Part shown: in pieces, positions 54,179-64,000 of the stretch
Layout of the letters: each line of letters begins with the position of its first letter
How positions within the stretch are numbered: position 1 is the first letter of the stretch
Assembly: GCA_027575765.1 (NCBI GenBank)
Contig: JANBPT010000010.1
Location: 62,001 to 126,000, forward strand
Reading direction: 5' to 3'
DNA from: Tieghemiomyces parasiticus
Lineage: Eukaryota; Kickxellomycota; Dimargaritomycetes; Dimargaritales; Dimargaritaceae
DNA: 64,000 nucleotides
Position numbers and translations under genes: made by a program
The notes under the pieces: generated by a model
What the model was told of the DNA's origin: nothing
The model's input: the letters and a program-made list of their open reading frames with translations, nothing else
The model's database searches: none

Positions 54179-56792
54179 TTAATACACCCGCTTGAACGGG
54201 GGCACAGGCTTGGCCTCTTGCTCGTCAAGGGTGGTCATTGTGACAGGGCGGTAGCCGAGCTTCACATCGTCCATGACGACATCCTTGTGCCACGACAAGG
54301 TGTGCTTCATCCAGTTGGCGTCGTCGCGCTCGGCATAGTCCTCGCGGGCATGGGCACCGCGACTCTCTTTACGGTTTGCGGCGGACACCATAGTCTGGGC
54401 GGCGTTAGTGAGCAGATTCTGGAGTTCAAGGGTCTCGACCAGGTCGGTGTTCCAAATCATGGAACGGTCGGTGACCTTCACATCCTTGAACGACCGGCAC
54501 ACCTCGGCAATCTTGGCCTTGCCCTCCTGGAGCACCTCCTCGTTACGGAACACGGCCGCGTGGTTCTGCATCACCTTCTGCATGGCCAGACGCACCTCGG
54601 CCGTCGGCTTGGATCCGTCAGCGTTCCGCAGCTGGTCCAGGTTGGCCACGCTCGCGTGTCCAGCGTCCGCGGCCAGCGGCTGGTGGGGCTTACCAGGCTC
54701 CGACGTCTCGGCGATGTGGTGGGCGCAGGCGCGGCCAAACACCACAATGTCCAGTAGTGAGTTGGCGCCCAGACGGTTGGCACCGTGGACCGACACGCAG
54801 GCGGCCTCGCCGGCCGCATACAGACCGGGCACCACGGCCTCGCTACCGTCAGGGTTGACAGTCAGTACCTCACCAGTGTAGCGGGTCGGAATTCCGCCCA
54901 TATTGTAGTGCACGGTGGGCAGGACCGGGATGGGGGCCTTGGTCACATCCACACCCGCAAAGATAGCGGCCGTCTCGGAAATCCCGGGCAAACGCTCATG
55001 GAGCACCTCGGCGGGCAGGTGAGACAGCTGCAGGTAGATGTGGTCCTTGTCGGGGCCCACTCCGCGGCCTTCGCGGATCTCGATGGTCATACTACGCGAC
55101 ACCACGTCACGCGAGGCCAGATCCTTAGCAGTGGGCGCGTAGCGCTCCATGAAGCGCTCACCCTTGCTGTTGAGCAGGTAGCCGCCCTCCCCACGGGATC
55201 CCTCGGTGATGAGGCAACCGGCGCCGTAGATGCCCGTGGGGTGGAACTGCACAAATTCCAGGTCCTGTAGCGGTAGGCCTGCGCGCGCCACCATAGCGTT
55301 ACCGTCACCCGTGCAGGTATGGGCGCTGGTGCACGAGAAGTAGGCGCGACCGTAACCACCGGTTGCCAGCACGGTGTTGTGAGCAAGGAAGCGGTGCAGC
55401 GTACCGTCCTCCATATTGAGCGCGATCACACCGCGGCACTTGCCGTCCTCCATGATCAGGTCAAGGGCAAAGTACTCAATAAAGTAGTTGGTATCATGAC
55501 GCAGGGACTGGCCGTACAGAGTATGCAACATAGCATGGCCCGTGCGGTCGGCGGCAGCGCAACAGCGGTGAGCCTGGCCACCCTTGCCAAACTCCAGGCT
55601 CTGGCCGCCGAAAGCGCGCTGGTAGATCTTACCCTCCTCGGTACGGGAGAAGGGCAGACCGTAGTGCTCGAGCTCGACCACGGCGTGCGGGGCCTCACGG
55701 CACATGTAATGGATAGCGTCCTGGTCACCTAATGTGGGAATTTAGGGAAATGGCCGGAAGGAGAGACGGTTGGTTAGAGAGGAAATGCTGGCACGAAAGA
55801 GGAGGCTTGGTACGGTTTTAGCAGAAGAGTGGGTGCGCATGGTTCATGCCAGCGACGTGTTACCGCCCATACGCGCACAAGGACGAAAATAAAAACGTAC
55901 CTAGCCAGTCGCTGCCCTTGACTGTATCGTACATGTGCCATCTCCAGTCGTCCTTGCCCATGTTACCCAAGGCCGCGTTGACACCGCCCTGGGCGGCCAC
56001 GGTGTGGGAGCGGGTGGGAAACAGCTTGGAGATACAGGCAGTATTGAAGCCGGCCTCGGCGAGACCGAAGGCGGCCCGCAAACCGGCACCACCAGCACCG
56101 ATCACGATAGCGTCGTACTGGTGGTCAATCATGGGATACTTGGAGGCGATCGAGCCCTAAGGACGTGAGCGCCCAATGATAAGTGGAAAGGTGGTAGCAG
56201 AAGGGGCGAGGACAGGCGGATACGCCGCAGGGGTACATGGAACATGGTGGACATAAAGGGTGCGGGATTGAGTCAGTACACTCTTGGTCCCAGTGAGACG
56301 AACCTGGCCCGTAACCGGTCCTAATTTACTAGCAGCTGAGGTTACGTAAGCTACGCACACGGGGCTCCGCGGCGACTCCACTTCGCGTCACTTACCTCGG
56401 CGGCCTTGGCCCGGAGGGGTTCACTAGCGATGACCTGGCCGCGGAGAGCGCTGACGCTGAAGCTCCGGGCCACAGCCTGCCGCTAAAGGAGGGTGGTTGA
56501 GTAAATATGGCGGCGGGGTGGTACCATACAGGTCAGGGTGAATGGTTAGCTGCGGTTTGCTGGCCTTGTTTCTCACCGCGAGAGACGGTGAGGGGCGCGG
56601 CTTCAATCCTCATGGATCCTACGAAGCCTAGGAAATGGCTCGCCAGGCCCCTTAGTCGCCGTAAGTAAATAGTAGAGAGCGGTGACTGGTTGTCCCAAAG
56701 TACAAAAACCAGGCTGGTTTTAAAGGCCTACTTACGTTGAAAGCGGGGCGGGCCAGGGCCGAAGCCCGCTGCTTAGACATGAGACGCAGCAT
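54179..56792 (-). CDS. SDH1: Succinate dehydrogenase flavoprotein subunit
   Basis: Four exons: 56736-56792, 56396-56482, 55901-56156, 54179-55728 (649 residues); all phases fit. Complex II catalytic subunit, oxidising succinate to fumarate in the mitochondrial matrix. Exons 1 and 2 (19 and 29 codons) encode the presequence: [19 protein letters not shown] then [15 protein letters not shown]. Exon 3 carries the FAD fold [12 protein letters not shown] (66-77) and the covalent-FAD histidine (H99) in [11 protein letters not shown]. Exon 4 has [20 protein letters not shown], the catalytic-region [26 protein letters not shown] block, [21 protein letters not shown], and [16 protein letters not shown], ending in the usual [10 protein letters not shown]. 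Full length, no key residue missing. Confidence 0.97.
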
Positions 56793-58466
56793 GCTGTCAA
56801 GTAGGGAGTACTGGCCGAGAGGAGTCGTCGAGGTTATATAGGATCTCCGAAGGAGATGAGCACAGGTAAACAATGAGGCAACTTTTATGGTTTAAGTCGC
56901 CGATGGGCAAGAAGGGAAAGCAGAGGACCACTAAGTGTCTAGTAAAGTGACCTGGTCAAATCGAATCAAAAGTGGGAATGAGGAGAGTCGGGAAAATAAG
57001 CGCGCAGGTGCTTTGACATGAGAGCGTGGTTGGATCTTAACAGGCTATGCAGTGTGGTCGACGGTTTGCGGCTGTTGGTGATCTGGAAGAGAGCAAGGTG
57101 GACAATTATGGGCTCGGCTTATCTAGACTGGAGTGGGCTATTTGGGCGCTGTGACACCGCGGGGGGGGGAACAGGCGACGTCGCTGTTCCTGCGGTGCTC
57201 CCCAAGCTCGCTGTGCTAGCCATGCGTGTAGTCGGCCACTCCCTGACTGAACGCGGGGGCAACCACTGCCAGGCATGAATAGCTGAAAGGGTAAGCACCA
57301 ATTTGTGGTGGCCGGCCAAAACCGAATGGCTGAGTCCGGGAGAAAGGGTCTGCTGACGCCTTTGGGCATATAAGTGAGGCGCGGACAAGCCTGCACGATT
57401 AGGCAGATGAGCCATTGGGGATGGACGCACCTTCGAGGCAATGCTTCGGAACACCACGGCCCATCATAAACCCCACCCCAACCAAGGGTATACTAGTAAG
57501 TATGCATAACGTGCCAAGGCGCCCCAGCACTTAATTTCAGACACGATCATCACTTACCAGCTTCTACCAAGCCACTACTATTCACTTAGGGGCTGGAGTG
57601 GCAGCTGACGACCTCTTCCGAGGTGGCCCGCAGCGCCCCCTCCCGCTGACTGGCCGACCATTAGCCCGCTATTAATTACCGTATCACATGTGATAGGACC
57701 AAGGAGCCAGGCAGGGAGAAAGGAGGGGGGGCAGTTATCGCTGGAGCGCGCGCCATTGGGCGTTATAGATAACGACCGAGACCTATATGGGGCACCTCTC
57801 GGAGATGTCCGCACACCGTTGTTATGCGACTTCGATATTGATCTCTACGGCTTACGCCTTTCTTCCATGCGCCGACCCGATTGTAGGGGCAGTGGTCTCC
57901 AGTTTCAGCTTAGGTGGGATCAGTCGTGAAATCCGCAGGCTCTACTGACCGACCCGTCCTGCGCTTAACTATTGCCGGTTACTCAGTACCGTATTTAAGA
58001 CCAGGGACCGCCTAATCCCCGGCGTGAGAGCCTGTCGAGTCTCCTGGAGGGGAAAATGCGATTGCGAGGTAAGACTAGTGCTAGGGGCGCGGTTTCAAAC
58101 TTCCTCGTCATCCTCGATGCGCCCAGTGTCTTATAAGGTGGGGTCAGACCTGTCCAATGGGCGTCGCCGTGCCCTGACGTCGTGGGTTCTCATCACAGGG
58201 AGAGGCGGTGACTGTCCCCGTCTTCCCACAACCAGCCCAGGCCCTAACGTAGGTCCACGAGTCCAGAGGATCAAACCTACTTGAGAGCCCCACTGCAACG
58301 GCGCCTCATCATACTTCCACGACGGCACCCATTCCTTCCTACATTCGCGACGTTTGAAATCCGCGCACCATTCGTCGACAATAACTTCTTGGGCTCTGAC
58401 CGACCGTCAGTTACCCTTCTACTCCAGTCCACTAGCTACCAGGCTACCCAACGCTCCATTATCATC
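56793..58466. other. Divergent promoter region, SDH1 and nitrobindin-like gene
   Basis: 1.67 kb between two head-to-head genes. Open frames at 57106-57457 on the minus strand have no family features. No gene supported. Confidence 0.5.
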
Positions 58467-59444
58467 ATGGCCGACGAGAACAAGAACTCCCCGCTCAATA
58501 TACTGACGGGGACCTGGCGCGGCACGGGCAAAATCGTACACAAAGGGCTGGCCTACCAGGAGGAACTCTCCTTCGATCGTAGTATGTTCCCGGGTAAACC
58601 CATCCTGACGGTGACCCAGAAGACCTACGGATTCGACGGTGGCCGTAGCGACCCGCTGCACTCCGAGACCGGATTCTTGCGCACCCCGCCGCCAGTGTGC
58701 ACCACCGCCCCGGTCAACCCGAGCAGCCCCTCGACCAGCAGCGGGGGCCTGGTGGCTACCACAGTCCGTGATCCGGCCGTGTTGGCCTCCGGCAGCACCC
58801 AGCTTCCCTCGCAAGCGTCGTCGTCCACCTCGATCAACTCACTCATGTCGGTCCCTTCGCACATGTCCTTGGCCTCCCAGGGTGGTGCCCAACCGACCAC
58901 CACCAAGCTGCATTTCAATGACCTGCAGCCCCTGGCTGTACGTCAAGGCTCGGCCTCCCCGTGGCACCTGGTCAAGAACTACACCTTCCTCTACTCCAGC
59001 ATCCGCAGCACCTCGTCCTTCTCCAATACCGACAACCCCATCGACACGCACTACATTCGCGCCGAGACTAATGCCGAGCACACTTACGTCGAGTGGTGCA
59101 TGGCCTATCCGTTCGGTATGGCCTCGGTGGAGTCCGGCTGGATCACTCAGCTAAATTCCGAGGGTGGCCACGGATTACTCATCGACACCTGGTGCGAGGC
59201 CAACCCGAAGCCCGCCCAGGTGGTTGATCAGAGCAGCGGGGGTAGTGACCGAGAAGCGTCGGCGGCCACGCCGGTCGCCGAGATGATTCACGCCTTCACT
59301 GCCAAGTCGCCCAAGACCACCGCATTTCGTCGGATCATTCGCATCGTAGACCGCAAGACGATGCAATATGAATTCTATCTCAAGACCTCCGGCGCGCGTG
59401 AACCGGCCCTTCACCTCATCGCCGAACTTAAGAAGGTGCAGTAG
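58467..59444 (+). CDS. Nitrobindin/THAP4-like heme-binding barrel protein
   Basis: 325 residues, single exon, from the ATG at 58467 (ATCATGG); upstream open frame lacks an ATG. The two halves match the nitrobindin beta-barrel fold (THAP4 C-terminal domain, DUF1794): LTGTWRGTGK (13-22), YQEELSF, PILTVTQKTY, PLHSETGFLR (63-72) at the front, and FRRIIRIVDRKTMQYEFYLK plus HLIAELKK at the end. Between them residues about 73-190 are a Ser/Thr/Pro-rich, probably disordered insert that the family normally lacks. Nitrobindins bind ferric heme and react with nitric oxide or peroxynitrite. I cannot confirm the heme-ligand histidine by eye, so heme binding is inferred from the family only. Confidence 0.65.
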   Translation: MADENKNSPLNILTGTWRGTGKIVHKGLAYQEELSFDRSMFPGKPILTVTQKTYGFDGGRSDPLHSETGFLRTPPPVCTTAPVNPSSPSTSSGGLVATTVRDPAVLASGSTQLPSQASSSTSINSLMSVPSHMSLASQGGAQPTTTKLHFNDLQPLAVRQGSASPWHLVKNYTFLYSSIRSTSSFSNTDNPIDTHYIRAETNAEHTYVEWCMAYPFGMASVESGWITQLNSEGGHGLLIDTWCEANPKPAQVVDQSSGGSDREASAATPVAEMIHAFTAKSPKTTAFRRIIRIVDRKTMQYEFYLKTSGAREPALHLIAELKKVQ

Positions 59445-62400
59445 ATTCTTTGGTGGTTCCTGTAGGACCACGAAAAGAAAACCTGACCCTTTCGTATGCC
59501 ATTTCCTGAGAAATTATATAATGGTACGCGAGTTTCGCAGTGTCTCATTGATTTCTGGCATTCCGTTGCTCTCTCGTGTAGCTCCTCATTTATTATTAAA
59601 GTAGAACCCTGAATGTCAATCGTACTGGACCTGCATGTGGCAATGAGGCCCGCCAGGTTACTCATCATTGGACTCTAATGGATAGAGAACTTTTTCATCC
59701 CAAACTCGTCGAACGCACATGTATAGGTGCCTAGACCCCATCGTGATGCAATAAGGGGACCATAGGATCGATCGGTGGCGACCAACCCTCCAATGCATTA
59801 CCGAGGAAGTCGTAGGGAAATCAACTTTCCGATCTCCCACCAATATATATCGCACCGGATAGATGAGGCACTCACGAACGCCATGACGATGGCAACCGTG
59901 CTTACACGTGTCATATCCTGCTTTCGGCGATCACGGACGCTAATTTACTGGTCGTACTTTTACTTCTGTTAGGTGCGAGACGTGGAGAGTGACCCCACGC
60001 TGGGTTATAGATTCCCATCGAAACCCACTGCCGCTCGCTCTTTGTTAAGGGAAATGCGGTATAGAAAAACAACGAGCGCCATGATGGGTCAAAGCGCCGG
60101 AGCGGGAAGTGCCTCCTCCCACCATGAATTCTACTACGTGCGCAAGGAGTTAGTACACTGGAGGACACGATCAATGCGAAATCAACCACGCCGACATTCG
60201 TACCTCCCCCCCTCGTCCCTGCTAACCCCTGTCGACGTTTTGCCTGCTTTTACCCACAGCCTGCCGTCCAGTGTCCAGTTGAAAAAGTACTGTCTGGTTA
60301 CCACTGCACTTGGCCAAGTAAGACATATAATAGGTTGGCATGGGGAGTGGGGTTCGAAAATGCTTTTCTGGTTTACAGGTCACTGATCAGCACTATGAGT
60401 CAAGTGGCCCGCTGCGACCAGATTGTCACGTTGCTAAATAAGGAAGGCGGCAGATTGTACGTGACCAACCCTCTTTTACCTACTAAAAACGGAGCAGACC
60501 TGGGGCGACCCTGTACGATCGTCGGATGGTGTGGAAGTGAGAGACTGTCCGGTCCAGGGAGTTCTGGCGTACTGATAGAAGGGGATGGCGTTGAGGGTTC
60601 GGGGAGCAGTTTTACTCCGATTTAGCGATCTATTTGCCTTCGAACTGGGATTCAACTGTCGCCCATTTACATTTACCGGTAGAGTTTGACGGACTTATAA
60701 ATTCAGCTTCCAGAAATCCATGGTATGAACCCTCCTTTACCTCCTACAGTCCAGCCATATTGAGCACTAATCAGTTTGGTTACGTCTGAAGCGCGGCGTG
60801 TCGAATTGACTAGTTCCCGACCAATACGGTACGCGCAGTCGGCAAAGCAGCGTGGTTGGTTGGCCCAGTTTTCCTACCACGTAATCAACCGTAGCCTGAA
60901 TGATTGAACCGGTAGAGCGAATTTTATCCAGGAGAGGCACTATCGTTTGGGTAAGCATAATCACATTTCCAAACACTATCCAACCAAACCGAATTTTTTC
61001 TAAATTGCTTATCACATCGCTAGGACCCACTCCACCTGCTTCCTAGTTGATGTCTTACCATCAACCCACCCTGGTGCACTCCAGGCCACTCCCCTGCCCT
61101 AACATTCTAAACCCAACTTTATAGTGCCCATGAGTTGGTTAGTGTGCCATCGTAGGGTGATGTAGTCAATGATATTCCCAGGACCTCCAATAGCCCTGCA
61201 AGTCATCTTCCAGGGTGGTGTGACCTATAATCCCCGGTGTTTTGATATAAAGGGTTCTGCCAGGGTTAAATAACTCCCATTATGTAGTACACAATTGGAA
61301 GTAAGGGTATAGGACGTAGGTGGCCAAACCATTCTGGGTCAGTTTTCGGTCACATTGCCCGTTAGCATATATATATATATATATTCTTGAGCCACACCAA
61401 CTGGGTAATCTTGTACGGCTCTGCGGCTCTAAGTTTGACAGAGAGCCCGGCCGTCTCCGTGGGAGAGAGCATGGCCAGTTGTGCACCCATTAGAGCTTGA
61501 ACTGCCGTCTTTCCAAGCCTGCCCTCCCTCCCTCCATCTTATGTACCGATAGCGGCTATTATCTCTCTTTTTGATTACTGGGCCCCGAAATTTACCCTGG
61601 ACGGCCAAGGGTTTCCTTTAGGATCCTGCATCACCTCCCGCCCTCCGAATTTCCGCAACCCGCCAACCGAATCCTGATGTTGACGTAACCAGTCATCTGG
61701 TACCGGCTTGCTCAACCTGTTTCGCAAGACGGGGCCGCTTAACTTTCCCCAGATTACCCGTTGCCTTTGCTCCCTTATTGATAATAACTGTGAGCAAAAT
61801 CCACGTCCACCATCAATTGGTGGTGCATGTGGTGGTCATAAGGGACTACCTGTCATCGAAACAATGAGTCTGGGGGCACTGTGAAGGGCGGGATAGTCCA
61901 GACTGTGTCACCCGCTATTGAAAGGGGAGAGGGACAGGGAAATGTAGACTATCAGTGGGAACTGTCAACCCAAAGGACAGGGTGGATGTGGGTGATAGGG
62001 CGATTAGCGTTTCGACTGGCCACTTCGACTAAAGTGTAGTTGCGTGTGGTCAGATGTTCAACCGTCCTCAGCCGGGACCAATCTACCACGCCCCTGTTCT
62101 ATACCGGCCTTTGGCCCGACCGCATCTTGCATGGCATATGACCCGGCAGATGCACCCGACCATGGTCAGGTTATAGTGAGAATCAAGTCGCATGCTGTAA
62201 GGAAAGGGCAGGAAAAATAGGCGGACCCATGTGAGATATTAGCAACGGTAGTGGAACTGCCGATGGGCCACGGACATCATATAGGTTATTAAGGCGGTGG
62301 AAGCAAGGAAGGATAAAAGTTCGAGTAGAAATACGTGTCAGTCAAGTACCAGGCCACCAAGTTAATGTACAGGGAACACCACCATTGAGACCGAGTCTAT

Positions 62401-64000
62401 ATTGTCAATTGAGTACTGGACAATGTCTCAGTGGTAAGCGGCAATGTAACGGGAGGGGGGGGGACTAAACTACGGCTTACGTTTCAAGTGTTGGACGCTA
62501 CCATCGGCGAGAAAATTAATACAAAATAAGCAAGGCCTCCCTCCGACACTAGCTGTGTTGGCATCAATCCTCATTGGTGTACTTGACGCTTAGGATAAAC
62601 AACAGTCATACGAATGCGCAGCATCCCTCAACGGCAGCGGATGAAAACGACCATCTCCTGCAAGAGCGTATGTGTGTATGATTCAGTAGTCAACGCTGTT
62701 ATTATTTAATCGCCAATCAGGTTACGGGGAAATGACTCTCGCGTAAAATAGGACCGGCGGCATTACCAAGCGGGCTGCTGCACCGCTTCAATGTGACCTC
62801 CTACATAACCGGTTTCGTGCAGAGCTTGCCTCAGTCAACCGATCTTAAAGGGTGCACGTCTTAGCTGCCACAGATGGATTCAATCCGGGCCGATACGCCT
62901 TGGGCTTTGCTGGTCAGTTGGTAAGTATGTACCCTGACCTTCCTGATCAAGCCATGACATAGAAGGCAACGAACACACCACACTCGCTGCCGCACAACGC
63001 CGCCACTGTAGCTTACGATTCGGCATGGAACATTCATTTAGGTCCTACATTGTAAGTACCTTCCTTGTTTAATGGGTTTAAAGGTCTAGGTTGCCAGATC
63101 GCCCACCTGTCTCGACATCCTCTCACTCCGCCGGCCGGATGAGTCTAGTACCTGAATATACTACTGAATCCCCAGCGTCCATCCTAGCGGTCTTTGCCAA
63201 CCCTTTCCCACCCTGACCCCTTGTCAGTTCAACGATTCTCCTCTTGTTGGCTTGCACTCGTAGAAGTCAAGCCTAGACTCCCGTTGACGCCCTTAGAGGG
63301 GATTTCCGGGCTTCCATAATCACACCATTCCAATGCCTCTCCAGTGCCGGTCGACTCCTGTCATTGTTTTACAGCCTGCTCGGCGACCAATGGTACACTC
63401 TTCCAAACGCAAGGATGCTGTGGTGTCGTAACTGGTCGGTTACGAATGTAAGCAGAGGTGGTCTCTACAGGAGGGATCGTCGGCTCCGTCCAATTGCAGG
63501 TCCACATCGCCCTCATTCCTCCGCAGCCCTCCTTTCGCTGGATCTGTGTATCATAGGCAGGGCTAATTTTATATCTGGCGACCAGAATAACCTGCCAAAG
63601 GAGAAAACGGCCGAAGGATAGGTATTGCGTTCGTGGGGTCCAAGTTTCCTTTTAGCTGGCGGGTTCGCTCAATAACGATTCCGTCGGTCGGGTGTCAAGG
63701 CTTGACCAAGCGACTGGCCTTTGTACATCACTGTCACGCTGGCATTAGCCGTAGCAAACGGCGGACCAAGCTTCAGTATGAATCTCATCAAGCCGTTGGT
63801 AAACTAGACCTGCCCCGCTTGCCATACTCCCCAGGTTTGCTCCCTCGCTCCCCTCTCCGAGATACAATCCCTCGACACACAGTGTGTGCTTCGTCGTTGC
63901 TCTTGCTCTTTGGCCAAGCAACCATTGGTTACCATGCGCCACTGGTGAGGGAGCAATGAGAACGTAACTATAAACCCTGACGGAGTCCTGTATGACGAAT
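59445..64000. other. 4.5-kb gene-poor right end
   Basis: No supportable gene, tRNA or repeat family. It has an AT dinucleotide run at 61366-61384. All open frames are short and lack recognisable domains or signal peptides. The coding density of the rest of the window suggests either multi-exon genes I could not resolve or true intergenic DNA. Confidence 0.45.
61366..61384. repeat. AT dinucleotide microsatellite
   Basis: Uninterrupted alternating AT of about 19 bases in the gene-poor right end. Confidence 0.8.

Noticed and set aside
54218..55270. Long plus-strand frames opposite SDH1
   Set aside because: Antisense shadows of a strongly conserved gene with GC-rich third positions.

Overview
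The window looks like nuclear DNA from a fungus. The genes carry short GT-AG introns (about 85-340 nt), small exons and strong Kozak-like starts. The protein set is typically fungal: Msc7-type aldehyde dehydrogenase, Pbn1, Mdv1/Caf4-type WD40 protein, Cce1/Ydc2 resolvase and a Dsf2/Nif1-like Sel1 protein. GC-rich coding sequence, diverged orthologues and several small secreted-protein genes would suit an early-diverging lineage such as Zoopagomycota (Dimargaritales or Kickxellomycotina). The lineage is inference; the fungal assignment is firm. No rRNA, convincing tRNA, CRISPR array or prokaryotic operon is visible.

Layout. 0.1-3.8 kb: a tandem pair of bestrophin-like channels. 5.8-7.4 kb: a mitochondrial protein ending in the mS38/Cox24 basic domain. 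8.3-9.5 kb: a multi-Myb protein whose 5' end is unresolved. 9.9-11.5 kb: two small secreted-protein genes, one found only by joining two short exons. 13.5-17.8 kb: a 1443-residue Sel1-repeat protein. 20.6-21.4 kb: a disordered Ser/Pro-rich protein. 24.3-28.6 kb: casein kinase 2 beta, dolichol-phosphate mannose synthase and a TMEM223-like mitochondrial membrane protein. 29.8-34.2 kb: HSDL2-type dehydrogenase, exosome subunit Rrp42 and proteasome beta-4. 35.8-37.5 kb: two more small secreted proteins. 37.6-49.4 kb: Msc7-type aldehyde dehydrogenase, Pbn1/PIG-X, TRAPPC10/Trs130 and the mitochondrial Holliday junction resolvase. 49.5-50.6 kb: a dead mariner transposon. 51.1-56.8 kb: Mdv1-like WD40 protein and the flavoprotein subunit of succinate dehydrogenase. 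58.5-59.4 kb: a nitrobindin/THAP4-like protein. The last 4.5 kb holds no gene I can support.

Most genes are conserved single-copy housekeeping genes. Several act in mitochondria (mS38, TMEM223-like, Cce1, Mdv1-like, SDHA) and several in the secretory pathway (DPM1 makes the mannose donor used by the Pbn1-containing GPI mannosyltransferase; TRAPPC10 acts at the Golgi). They are not a functional cluster. The parts least explained by known families are the small secreted proteins, the Myb protein, the disordered 20.6-kb protein and the diverged bestrophin pair. Exon joins were worked out by hand from splice signals, reading phase and family conservation, and would need RNA evidence to be final.
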